Source: Thauera sp. K11 (GTDB taxonomy: Bacteria > Pseudomonadota > Gammaproteobacteria > Burkholderiales > Rhodocyclaceae). From it: a stretch of 64,000 nt of DNA. The stretch is from NCBI RefSeq assembly GCF_002354895.1, contig NZ_CP023439.1, positions 4,030,001 through 4,094,000 of the forward strand. Reading direction: 5' to 3'. The translations under genes and the position numbers were made by a program. A model generated the notes under the pieces. That model searched no databases, had not been told where the DNA came from, and worked only from the letters and a program-made list of their open reading frames with translations. Positions 16,056 through 24,972 of this stretch are shown piece after piece; position 1 is the stretch's first letter, and every line of letters starts with the position of its first letter.

Positions 16056-17501
16056 TCAATCGACCACCCAGGTGTCCTTGGTGCCGCCCCCCTGCGACGA
16101 ATTGACGACGAGCGAGCCTTCCTTCAGCGCCACCCGCGTCAGGCCGCCGGGCACCATGCGGATCTCCTTGCCGCCCGACAGCACGAAGGGACGCAGGTCG
16201 ATGTGGCGCGGCGCGATGCCGGCCTCGACGAAGGTCGGGCAGGTCGACAGCGACAGCGTGGGCTGGGCGATGTATTTCTCCGGCGCGAGGAGGATGCGCC
16301 GGCGGAAATCCTCGATCTCGGCCCGGGTCGACGCCGGGCCGACCAGCATGCCGTAGCCGCCGGCGCCATGGACTTCCTTCACCACCAGTTCGGGCAGGTG
16401 GTCCAGCACGTAGGCGAGGTCGTCCTTCTCGCGCAGCATCCAGGTCGGCACGTTGTTGAGGACGGGCTCCTCGCCCAGGTAGAAGCGCACCATCTCCGGC
16501 ACGTAGGGGTAGATCGACTTGTCGTCCGCCACGCCGGTGCCCACCGCGTTGGCCAGCGTCACGTGGCCGGCGCGGTAGGCGCGCATCAGGCCGGGCACGC
16601 CGAGCATGGAATCCGGACGGAAGGCGAGCGGATCGAGGAAGTCGTCGTCGATGCGGCGGTAGATCACGTCCACCCGCCGCGGCCCCTGGGTGGTGCGCAT
16701 GTACAGCACGTCGTCCTGCACGAACATGTCCTGCCCTTCGACCAGTTCCACGCCCATCTGCTGGGCGAGGAAGCTGTGCTCGAAGTAGGCGCTGTTGTAG
16801 GCGCCCGGCGTCAGTACCACGACCGTGGGATCGATCACGCCGGCCGGCGCCACCGCGCGCAGCGTTTCCAGCAGCAGGTCGGGGTAGTGGTCGACCGGCT
16901 GCACGTGGTAGCGCGAGAAAAGGTCCGGAAAGAGCCGCATCATCATCTTGCGGTTCTCCAGCAGGTAGGACACGCCCGAGGGCACGCGCAGGTTGTCCTC
17001 GAGCACGAAGAACTCGCCGCGGCCGTCGGCGCCGGCGGCGCGCACCAGGTCGATGCCCGAGATCATCGAATACAGCCCGCCGGGCACGTCCACCCCCTTC
17101 ATCTCGGGGCGGAACTGCGCGTTGTTGATGATCTGGTCGGCCGGGATGCGCCCGGCGCGCAGGATCTCCTGGCCGTGGTAGATGTCGGCGAGAAAGGCGT
17201 TGAGCGCGCGCACGCGCTGCGCCAGGCCGCGTTCGAGTTCGCGCCACTCGCGGCCCGGGATGATGCGCGGCAGCAGGTCGAACGGGATCAGCCGCTCCTT
17301 GCCGCCCTCGGCGCCATACACGTTGAAGGTGATGCCGACGCGATGGAAGGCGATGTCGGCCTCACTGCGCTTGCGGTCGATCAGCGCGCGCGGCACGTCG
17401 TCCAGCCACTCTGCATAGGATGTGTAGTGCGGACGCACGCTGCCGTCGGCGGTGTGCATCTCGTCGTAGGGCGCAGCCCCGGTGTTGGACGCTTCGGACA
17501 T
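16056..17501 (-). CDS. Circularly permuted type 2 ATP-grasp protein (COG2308)
   Basis: A 481-residue protein of the DUF404/DUF407 type. Recognisable blocks are VYGAEGGKERLIPFDLLPR, the ligase-like EDNLRVPSGVSYLLENR, the VVLTPGAYNSAYFEHSFLAQ segment and GGGTKDTWVV at the C-terminus. The family is a circularly permuted ATP-grasp fold, predicted to form amide bonds by ATP-dependent carboxylate-amine ligation. It stands between the alpha-E and transglutaminase genes. The product is unknown. ATG 17501 starts just before the conserved region; no strong SD is visible. Confidence 0.9.
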   Translation of the reverse strand: MSEASNTGAAPYDEMHTADGSVRPHYTSYAEWLDDVPRALIDRKRSEADIAFHRVGITFNVYGAEGGKERLIPFDLLPRIIPGREWRELERGLAQRVRALNAFLADIYHGQEILRAGRIPADQIINNAQFRPEMKGVDVPGGLYSMISGIDLVRAAGADGRGEFFVLEDNLRVPSGVSYLLENRKMMMRLFPDLFSRYHVQPVDHYPDLLLETLRAVAPAGVIDPTVVVLTPGAYNSAYFEHSFLAQQMGVELVEGQDMFVQDDVLYMRTTQGPRRVDVIYRRIDDDFLDPLAFRPDSMLGVPGLMRAYRAGHVTLANAVGTGVADDKSIYPYVPEMVRFYLGEEPVLNNVPTWMLREKDDLAYVLDHLPELVVKEVHGAGGYGMLVGPASTRAEIEDFRRRILLAPEKYIAQPTLSLSTCPTFVEAGIAPRHIDLRPFVLSGGKEIRMVPGGLTRVALKEGSLVVNSSQGGGTKDTWVVD

Positions 17502-17621
17502 TTAGGAACTCCCCTTTCCGTGCATGTATGAGCAGAAAGCGTGCCAATGCCGTTCCTGCCCGGAATCCGGGTTTTGCGCCGGCGCACCGGGCTGGTGCGC
17601 ACCATCTCGGTCATCCATGCC

Positions 17622-18560
17622 TCATTGCGGTGCATGTCCGCCGTCTCCGGCTTCGTCCGCGACCGGCATCACCGTGACCGCCACCTCCACGCTGTGGCCG
17701 CCGCCGCCCAGGATCACGCCGCGCAGCGGACAGACGTCGCCGTAGTCGCGCCCCCAGGCCAGCGTGATGTGGCCGGTGCCGGGCCGGACGTCGTTGGTCG
17801 GGTCCACTTCCACCCAGCCCAGGCCGGGGCACCACGCCGCCACCCAGGCGTGCGACGCATCGGCCCCGGCCAGCCGCGGCTGGCCGGGCGGCGGCTCGGT
17901 GAGCAGATAGCCCGACACGTAGCGCGCCGCCAGCCCGAGCGCGCGCAGGCAGGCGATCATCAGGTGCGAGAAGTCCTGGCACACGCCGCGGCGCCGGGCG
18001 AAGACCTCGGCCACCGGCGTGGCCACGCTGGTGGCAGACGGATCGAAGCTGAAATCGGCGTGCATGCGCGCCGACAGCGCCAGCAGCGCCTCGACCAGCG
18101 GGCGTCCGGGGGTGAAGCACTGAAGCGCGTAGTCGGCATAGCGCGCGGATTCGTCGCTGAACGGAACGAAGGCCGACGCGAAGCGGTACTGCCCGGCATC
18201 GCGCGCGTCGGCCTGCAGCGGCGCATGGCCCGACAGCCCGTCGCGCAGATGGTCGCGCGCCGCCTCCCACGGCGGCCCGGCCGCGGCCTGCGGCGGCGTC
18301 TCCGGCTCCACCAGCACGCGGGTGCGCGCATGCACCGCCAGCGTGTCGTGCGGCGCGTACAGGCCGAAGCCGGTGACCGGGTTGCCGAAGAAGTCGATGC
18401 GCTCGATGCGCCGCGTCGCGTCCGGCACGATGTCGAGGCTGTGCGACAGGCAGCGCTGGCCGGCGCACTCGCGCGGACGCAGGTGGGCGATCTGCTGCGA
18501 CAGCAGCACGGCGCCGTCGTAGCGGTAGATGGTGTCGTGGTCGATGTCGTAGAGCGGCAT
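17622..18560 (-). CDS. Transglutaminase-like peptidase
   Basis: A 312-residue protein. An N-terminal beta domain (IYRYDGAVLLSQQIAHLRPR) precedes the transglutaminase core. The catalytic Cys is in RRRGVCQDFSHLMIA, the His in ADASHAWVAAWCPG and the Asp in WVEVDPTND. These are the family's papain-like triad. COG1305 proteins of this subtype regularly accompany alpha-E and ATP-grasp genes. It probably cleaves or transfers an amide in the same pathway. ATG 18560 gives the normal start MPLYDIDHDTIYRYD; the fused ligase gene ends 17 bases upstream. Confidence 0.9.
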   Translation of the reverse strand: MPLYDIDHDTIYRYDGAVLLSQQIAHLRPRECAGQRCLSHSLDIVPDATRRIERIDFFGNPVTGFGLYAPHDTLAVHARTRVLVEPETPPQAAAGPPWEAARDHLRDGLSGHAPLQADARDAGQYRFASAFVPFSDESARYADYALQCFTPGRPLVEALLALSARMHADFSFDPSATSVATPVAEVFARRRGVCQDFSHLMIACLRALGLAARYVSGYLLTEPPPGQPRLAGADASHAWVAAWCPGLGWVEVDPTNDVRPGTGHITLAWGRDYGDVCPLRGVILGGGGHSVEVAVTVMPVADEAGDGGHAPQ

Positions 18561-18577
18561 GCCTTGGCCCTGTTCGC

Positions 18578-21238
18578 TCAAAGCGAGGCGGTCGCCTGGC
18601 TGCGGGCGTCGAGGTGGGTGAAGTAGCGCTGCGACAGGGCGTCCGCCAGCCGGTTGCCGCAGGCCCAGATGTCCCCCAGCACCGCGCGCAGCGGTTCGCA
18701 CTGGCGCGCGGCCGGCACCTCGCCCGGCCCGGGCACCACCCAGGCGCACGACGACAGCGAGGCCAGCGCCTCGCGCTGCTGCCGCAGCGGCCGGGCGAAA
18801 TCCTCGCCGTCGCGCAGCGCCGCCACGTGCTCGATCAGCGATTCGATCTGGTAGCGCAGGGCGCGCGGGTTGTCGCCGTCGAGCATCACCAGTTCGGCCA
18901 CCGGCTGCGGTGCCAGCCCCCGCGCATGGCGGCTGCGGTAGCGCAATTCGGCATCGGTGACGGCAAGCAGCGCCTGCAGCCCGCCCGGCGCGGCGGCCGG
19001 CAGCAGCGCCGACAGCGCCGCGGCGAGGAACTGCAGGCGCTCGATGCGCCGTCCGATGGAGAGGAAACGCCAGCCCGCGTCGCGCGGCATGCTCTCCATG
19101 ACGAAGCCCGACAGCGTGACGAGCGACAGCAGCGCCTCGTCCAGGCGGTCGAGGGCATCGCCCAGGCCGGCGGGGCCGCCCGGCGCGACGGTGAACTCGG
19201 ACAGCCGGTTGTAGATGCGCCAACTGTCGGGCGACAGGCGGTCGCGCACCTGGCCGGCCAGGCGCAGCACCTGGCGCAGGTTGGCCGCCACCCCGCCGCC
19301 GCAGGCGGGATCGAACAGCGACCGTGCCAATCCCGCCGCCGGCGGCAGCGGGGCGTCCCGCCCGCGCCCGGACTCCGTGCCGGGCACCGCGACGCCGGCC
19401 TCGCCGCCGGCCGCCTCCGCGAGCGCGATGCCGGTGCGGCGGCACAGCCCGAGCAGGGCCGCCAGCGTCGGATCGCCGTCGCGGGCGGAGGCCGCCGCTC
19501 CGGCTTCGGGCGGCGGCGTGCCGGCCCCCTCGCGCGGCGGTGCGCCGGGGCCGCCCAGGCCGCTCAGCCGCGCCAGCGTCTCGCGCCCCAGCCGCGCCGC
19601 GGCATCGGCGCGCTCGCTGTAACGGCCCAGCCAGAAGAAGTTCTCCGCCACGCGGCTCGACAGGCTCAGTTGCCGCGGCCGCCGCTCCGGCGGCGCGATC
19701 TGGCCGGGCATGATGCGCGCCGCGGGCCGCTGCGGCGCCGGCGGGCTGAGCACCCAGGCATCCTTGCTGCCGCCGCCGTACTGCATCGACACGATGCGCA
19801 TGTCGGCCCCGAAGGCGACGCGGGTGAGGCCGCCGGGCAGCGCGCGAAAGCCGTCCGGGCCGGCGGCGACGAACACGCGCAGGCCGATGTTGCGCGCCAC
19901 CAGTCCGCCGGGCGCATCGTCGGCCGCCAGCACCGGCGCCTGGGAGATGTTGACCATCTCCTGCGCGACGAAATCGAACGGCCGCGCGGCGATGCGCGCC
20001 GCCACCGCCTCCAGCGCCTCCGCCGGCAGGTCGCGGCAGAACACCGGCCCCTCGCCCGCTGCGGGATAGGCCGGCTTCACCACCAGTTCGCGCAGATGCT
20101 TCAGCGCATAGTCGCAGGCGGCGGGCTCGCCGCACCACCAGGTGGCGACGGAGGGCATCTTCAGCTTCTGCCCGAGCAGGTGCTCGGCCAGCCGCGGCAG
20201 GTAGCCCAGCAGCGCCCCGGTTTCCAGGATGCCGCTGCCCAGCGCGTTGGCCACCGCGACGTTGCCAGCGCGCACCGCCGCCACCAGCCCGGCCACGCCC
20301 AGCGCCGAATCGTCGCGCAGCTCCAGCGGGTCGCACCAGATGTCGTCCACCCGGCGCAGGATCACATGCACCCGCCGCAGGCCGTCCAGCGTGCGCAGGA
20401 AGACCTTCTCGTCGCGCACCGTGAGGTCCTGCCCTTCCACCAGCGGGAAACCCATCTCGCGCGCGAGGAAGGCGTGCTCGAAGTAGGTTTCGTTGTAGGG
20501 GCCGGGGGTGAGCACGGCGATCAGCGCTTCTTCGTCGTCGTCCTGGGCGCCGGCCGGCGCCAGCGCCGCCAGGCTGTCGCGGAAGCCCTCGAAGAAGGGC
20601 ACCAGCGGCTGCACGCCGGCGGCGCGGTACAGCTCGGGCAGCGCGCGCGCCACGACGCCGCGGTTCTCCAGCGCATAGCCGGCGCCGGACGGCGCCTGGG
20701 TGCGGTCGGCCACCACCCACCAGCGGCCGTCCGGCGAACGCGCCAGGTCGACCGCGTACAGGTGCAGGAACAGGTCGCCGGGCTGCCTCGTCCCCACCAG
20801 CGGGCGCAGGAAGCCGCTGTGGCCGTAGATCAGCGCCGGCGGGATGAGGCCCTGCTGCAGCAGCGTCTGCTCGCCGTAGAGGTCGGCGAGGATGCGGTTG
20901 AACAGGGTGGCGCGCTGGACGACGGCGGCCTCGATCTGCGCCCATTCCGCCGCCGGCAGGATGTAGGGCAGCAGGTCGAGTTCCCACGGCCGCTCGAAGC
21001 CGCGCGGGTCGGCATACACGTTGTAGGTGATGCCGTTCTCGTGGATCTGGCGGCGCAGCGCGGCTCGCCGCGCCGCCATCTCGGCCGGCGACATCGCCGC
21101 CAGGCCGTGGAAGAAGTCGCGCCAGTGCGGCCGCACCACCACCACGCTGCCGATGCGCTGGCACAGTTCGTCGTAGCGGTCGGGCCGCGCGGCATAGGTG
21201 GCGAGCAGCCCGGGCGGGCTCTGCAACTGGACCTGCAT
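18578..21238 (-). CDS. ATP-grasp/alpha-E fusion protein
   Basis: An 886-residue protein joining two modules found as separate genes nearby. Residues about 1-480 are a circularly permuted ATP-grasp domain (ITYNVYADPRGFERPWELD, VLTPGPYNETYFEHAFLARE, YGGGSKDAWVL). Residues about 515-880 are an alpha-E domain beginning LSSRVAENFFWLGRYSERAD. The linker between them is Pro/Gly/Ala-rich. The fusion argues that ligase and alpha-E proteins work in contact. The ATG at 21238 starts MQVQLQSPPGLLA; upstream sequence in frame belongs to the antisense of the next gene. It starts 4 bases after the large transglutaminase gene ends. Confidence 0.88.
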   Translation of the reverse strand: MQVQLQSPPGLLATYAARPDRYDELCQRIGSVVVVRPHWRDFFHGLAAMSPAEMAARRAALRRQIHENGITYNVYADPRGFERPWELDLLPYILPAAEWAQIEAAVVQRATLFNRILADLYGEQTLLQQGLIPPALIYGHSGFLRPLVGTRQPGDLFLHLYAVDLARSPDGRWWVVADRTQAPSGAGYALENRGVVARALPELYRAAGVQPLVPFFEGFRDSLAALAPAGAQDDDEEALIAVLTPGPYNETYFEHAFLAREMGFPLVEGQDLTVRDEKVFLRTLDGLRRVHVILRRVDDIWCDPLELRDDSALGVAGLVAAVRAGNVAVANALGSGILETGALLGYLPRLAEHLLGQKLKMPSVATWWCGEPAACDYALKHLRELVVKPAYPAAGEGPVFCRDLPAEALEAVAARIAARPFDFVAQEMVNISQAPVLAADDAPGGLVARNIGLRVFVAAGPDGFRALPGGLTRVAFGADMRIVSMQYGGGSKDAWVLSPPAPQRPAARIMPGQIAPPERRPRQLSLSSRVAENFFWLGRYSERADAAARLGRETLARLSGLGGPGAPPREGAGTPPPEAGAAASARDGDPTLAALLGLCRRTGIALAEAAGGEAGVAVPGTESGRGRDAPLPPAAGLARSLFDPACGGGVAANLRQVLRLAGQVRDRLSPDSWRIYNRLSEFTVAPGGPAGLGDALDRLDEALLSLVTLSGFVMESMPRDAGWRFLSIGRRIERLQFLAAALSALLPAAAPGGLQALLAVTDAELRYRSRHARGLAPQPVAELVMLDGDNPRALRYQIESLIEHVAALRDGEDFARPLRQQREALASLSSCAWVVPGPGEVPAARQCEPLRAVLGDIWACGNRLADALSQRYFTHLDARSQATASL

Positions 21239-21242
21239 CGCG

Positions 21243-24200
21243 CTAGCCGCCCTGCCGGCGCAGGTCGAGGGTGAAGGGGAAGTCGGCGTTGCGCCCGACC
21301 GCCGGCGGCGCGATGCGGCCCGGCGTGTGGCCGGTGGTGGTGAAGCGCGCCAGGCGGCGGCCTTCCGCCTCATACGGGTTGACCGGATAGGTCTCGTAGT
21401 TGCGTCCGCCCGGATGCGCCACGTGATAGACGCAGCCGCCCATCGAACGCTGCATCCAGCCGTCGACCAGGTCGAACACAAGCGGCGCATGCACGCCGAT
21501 GGTCGGATGCAGGCAGGACGGCGGCTGCCAGGCGCGGTAGCGCACGCCGGCGACGAACTCGCCCACCGTGCCGGTGGGCTGCAGCGGCACGGCGCGGCCG
21601 TTGCAGGCGAGCACGTGGCGGTCGTCGTTGAGCCCGCTCACCTTCACCTGCAGCCGCTCCACCGACGAATCCACGTAGCGCACCGTGCGGCCGGCCGCGC
21701 CTTCCTCGCCCATCACGTGCCACGGTTCGAGCGCCATGCGCAGTTCCACGTCGACGCCGCGCGCCGAGAATTCGCCGTATTTCGGAAAGCGGAACTCGAA
21801 ATGCGGCGCAAACCAGTCGAACCCGAGCGGATAGCCGCACGCGCGCAGTTCGTCGATGACGTCGCGGAAGTCCTCGGCGACCCAGTGCGGCAGCAGGAAG
21901 CGGTCGTGCAGTTCGGTGCCCCAGCGCCGCAGGCGATCGGGCGCGTAGGGCTGCTGCCAGAAACGCGCGATCAGCGCGCGCAGCAGCAGTTGCTGCGCCA
22001 GGCTCATGCGCGCGTGCGGCGGCATCTCGAAGGCGCGCAGTTCCAGCAGGCCATGGCGGCCCGCCGGGCCGTCGGGGCTGTACAGCTTGTCGATGCAGAA
22101 CTCGGCGCGGTGGGTGTTGCCGCTGGCGTCGATCAGGAGGTTGCGCAGCAGGCGGTCGATCAGCCACGGCGGCACGTCCTTGCCGGCCTCGGGAAACTGC
22201 TGGAAGGCGACCTCAAGTTCATGCACCGAATCGTGGCGCGCCTCGTCGACGCGCGGCGCCTGCGAGGTGGGGCCGATGAAGAGGCCCGAGAACAGGTAGG
22301 ACAGGCTGGGGTGGTTGTGCCAGTAGCTCACCAGGCTGCGCAGCAGGTCCGGCCGGCGCAGGAAGGGCGAATCCGCCGTGGTGGCGCCGCCGAGCACGAA
22401 ATGGTTGCCGCCGCCAGTGCCGGTGTGGCGGCCGTCGAGCATGAACTTCTCGGTCGACAGCCGCGACTGGTGAGCCTCTTCGTACAGCGTGGTGGTGCGC
22501 TCCACCAGTTCGTCCCAGCTCGCGGCGGGGTGGATGTTGACCTCGATGACGCCCGGGTCGGGGGTGATGCGGAAGTGGGACAGGCGCGGGTCGGACGGCG
22601 GCTCGTAGCCTTCCAGGACGACGGGCAGGGCGAACTCCGCGGCCGTCTCCTCCACCGCGGCGACGATCTCGAGGTAGTCCTCGAGCGCGGCGGTGGGCGG
22701 CATGAAGATGTGCAGCAGGCCGCCGCGCGGTTCGGCGCAGATCGCGCTGCGCGTGATCCAGCCGGCGGATTCGAAGGGCTGCGGCCTGCGCGTGGGGTCG
22801 GCCAGTTTTCCCGGCCCCGGCGCCGCTGCCGGCCCGCCTGCCGGGCCCTCGCCCGCCGCCGGATCCTGCGGGCCGTGGAAACCCGCGTGCCCGGCGCGGC
22901 CCGTGGTCCACGCGCCGCCATGCACCTCGCCGCCCAACCCGCTGTCCGCGCCGATGATGGCGCCGGTCGGGCGCAACTGCTGGCGCAGCTCGGCATGCCC
23001 CGGCAACGACGGGAAGGCTTGGTTCGGATCGGCATGGTGGATCCACGGATAGTCGCCCTTGCCGACCCACGGTTGCGATTCCAGCGGCAGGCGGTAGCCG
23101 ATCGGGGAGTCGCCGGGGGTGAGGTACAGCCGCTCGGGACGCAGGAACCACGGTCCGCTCTGCCAGCGCTGCGGGCCGGCGTGGCTGCGCATGATCGGCA
23201 GCACGTGGCCGATGGCCTGCTTCAGGCCGCGGTCGAAGACCCTGGCCAGGCGCGCGCGTTCGAGCGGGTCGTCGACGCGCGAGTCGTGCGGGTCCACGTT
23301 GGCCGGCAGCCGGCGCTCGCGCCACAGGTAGTACCACGCGTCCTCGTAGGCGGGCACCATCCACTTCGCATCCACGCCCAGGCGCCTCGCGACGCGGGCG
23401 AGGAAGCGGCCGGCGGTCGCCTCGTCCACCCCGGTGCCCGACAGCTCGCGCGCGAGCAGGTCCGGGTTGCGCCAGATCGGCTCGCCGTCCTTGCGCCAGT
23501 AGCAGTTCAGCGACCAGCGCGGCAGTTGCTCGCCCGGATACCACTTGCCCTGGCCGAAATGCAGCAGGCCCTGCGGCGCATAGTGGTCCTTCAGGCGGAA
23601 CATCAGGTTCTCGGCCAGCGTGCGCTTGCTCGGCATGGCGGCGTCGCGGTCGAGCGGATCGAGCGCGTCGCCGTTCCAGGCGGCGCCGTCGCGGTCGTCG
23701 AGCGACACGAAGGTGGGTTCGCCGCCCTGCGTCAGGCGCACGTCGAATGCCTCCAGGTCGCCGTCGATGCGGTGGCCGAGCGCCTCGATCTCCGCCCACT
23801 GCTCGTCGCCGTAGGGCTTGGTGACGCGCGGCGCCTCCCACACGCGCTCGACCTTCATGCGGTGCTCGAATTCGCACTCGCACTCGTCGGTGTAGCCGGT
23901 GATCGGCGCCGCGGAGGACGGCTCGGGCGAGCAGGCGAGCGGAATGTGGCCCTCGCCGGCGAACAGGCCCGAGGTCGGGTCCAGCCCGACCCAGCCGGCG
24001 CCGGGCAGATAGACCTCGCACCAGGCGTGCAGGTCGGTGAAGTCGACCTCGGTGCCGGAGGGGCCGTCGAGCGACTTCACGTCCGGCGTGAGTTGGATGA
24101 GGTAGCCGGACACGAAGCGCGCCGCCAGGCCGAGGTGGCGCAGCAACTGCACCAGCAGCCAGGCGGAATCGCGGCAGGAACCGCTTGCCAGCGCCAGCGT

Positions 24201-24722
24201 TTCCTCCGGCGTCTGCACGCCGGGCTCGAGGCGGACGAGGTATTCGATGTCCTGCTGCAGCCGCATGTTCAGATCGACCAGGAAATCGACGCTGGCCCTG
24301 GGCTCGAGCGGGACGGCGCCGAGGTAGTCGCGGAAGCGCGGGCCGATCTCGTCCAGCGGAATCGTGCGCAGGTAGGACTCGAGTTCGTCGCGCTGGTCGT
24401 CCTCGTAGGCGAAGGGGAACTTCTCGGCGGAGGGTTCGAGGAAGAAATCGAACGGGTTGATGACCGACATCTCGGCCACCAGGTCGACCTCGACCTTCAG
24501 CTCCCGGGTCGTTTCCGGGAAGACCAGGCGCGCCAGGTAGTTGGCCTGCGGGTCCTGCTGCCAGTTGATGAAGTGCCGGCCCGGTTCGACCGTCAGCGAA
24601 TAGGCATGGATGGCGGTGCGGCAATGCGGCGCGGGACGCAGGCGCACGACCTGCGGCGACAGCGTGACCGGGCGGTCGTAGCGGTAATGGGTGATGTGGC
24701 TGAGCTTGACGTGGATAGACAC
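21243..24722 (-). CDS. Large transglutaminase with C-terminal DUF2126 domain
   Basis: A 1159-residue protein. Residues 1-300 are a transglutaminase region with catalytic Cys in ALASGSCRDSAWLLVQLL and His in DLHAWCEVYLPGAGW. The long C-terminal part is DUF2126 (COG4196), with GLLHFGQGKWYPGEQLPRW, GGGNHFVLGG and LVSYWHNHPSLSYLFSGLF. The latter domain resembles glutamine-synthetase/amidoligase folds in published predictions. It heads the minus-strand cluster, so it may start the transcript. I chose GTG 24722 (VSIHVKLSHITHYRYD) because the family always begins with this HITxYRYD motif; upstream frame residues lack similarity. Confidence 0.88.
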   Translation of the reverse strand: MSIHVKLSHITHYRYDRPVTLSPQVVRLRPAPHCRTAIHAYSLTVEPGRHFINWQQDPQANYLARLVFPETTRELKVEVDLVAEMSVINPFDFFLEPSAEKFPFAYEDDQRDELESYLRTIPLDEIGPRFRDYLGAVPLEPRASVDFLVDLNMRLQQDIEYLVRLEPGVQTPEETLALASGSCRDSAWLLVQLLRHLGLAARFVSGYLIQLTPDVKSLDGPSGTEVDFTDLHAWCEVYLPGAGWVGLDPTSGLFAGEGHIPLACSPEPSSAAPITGYTDECECEFEHRMKVERVWEAPRVTKPYGDEQWAEIEALGHRIDGDLEAFDVRLTQGGEPTFVSLDDRDGAAWNGDALDPLDRDAAMPSKRTLAENLMFRLKDHYAPQGLLHFGQGKWYPGEQLPRWSLNCYWRKDGEPIWRNPDLLARELSGTGVDEATAGRFLARVARRLGVDAKWMVPAYEDAWYYLWRERRLPANVDPHDSRVDDPLERARLARVFDRGLKQAIGHVLPIMRSHAGPQRWQSGPWFLRPERLYLTPGDSPIGYRLPLESQPWVGKGDYPWIHHADPNQAFPSLPGHAELRQQLRPTGAIIGADSGLGGEVHGGAWTTGRAGHAGFHGPQDPAAGEGPAGGPAAAPGPGKLADPTRRPQPFESAGWITRSAICAEPRGGLLHIFMPPTAALEDYLEIVAAVEETAAEFALPVVLEGYEPPSDPRLSHFRITPDPGVIEVNIHPAASWDELVERTTTLYEEAHQSRLSTEKFMLDGRHTGTGGGNHFVLGGATTADSPFLRRPDLLRSLVSYWHNHPSLSYLFSGLFIGPTSQAPRVDEARHDSVHELEVAFQQFPEAGKDVPPWLIDRLLRNLLIDASGNTHRAEFCIDKLYSPDGPAGRHGLLELRAFEMPPHARMSLAQQLLLRALIARFWQQPYAPDRLRRWGTELHDRFLLPHWVAEDFRDVIDELRACGYPLGFDWFAPHFEFRFPKYGEFSARGVDVELRMALEPWHVMGEEGAAGRTVRYVDSSVERLQVKVSGLNDDRHVLACNGRAVPLQPTGTVGEFVAGVRYRAWQPPSCLHPTIGVHAPLVFDLVDGWMQRSMGGCVYHVAHPGGRNYETYPVNPYEAEGRRLARFTTTGHTPGRIAPPAVGRNADFPFTLDLRRQGG

Positions 24723-24830
24723 GGGGCGCCTCGTTGTATCCGGATTGAGCTGCACATGACCACAGCAAGAAGCATGCAACTCGCCGTGCGGCGCGAACCC
24801 CGCAGCCCCGCACGCTTTTCGGGCCCGCCC

Positions 24831-24869
24831 GCGGACGGTCATGCACCTTCGTGGTGCATGACCGTCCGC
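24831..24869. repeat. Perfect 17-bp inverted repeat in a divergent intergenic region
   Basis: Bases 24831-24847 (GCGGACGGTCATGCACC) pair perfectly with 24853-24869 around a 5-base TTCGT loop. It lies between the divergent large transglutaminase and VanZ genes, in the gap 24723-24972, which holds no gene. It could be an operator, attenuator or transcript-end hairpin. No T-tract follows on either strand. Confidence 0.75.
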
Positions 24870-24972
24870 GCATGCATCGGGATGGCACCCGCCGCCCACC
24901 CCGGCGAGGGAACCAGCCGCTACACTCCGGCATCCCATCGTCGTCCGTCTTCCTGCCCGCCACGCCCGCCGC

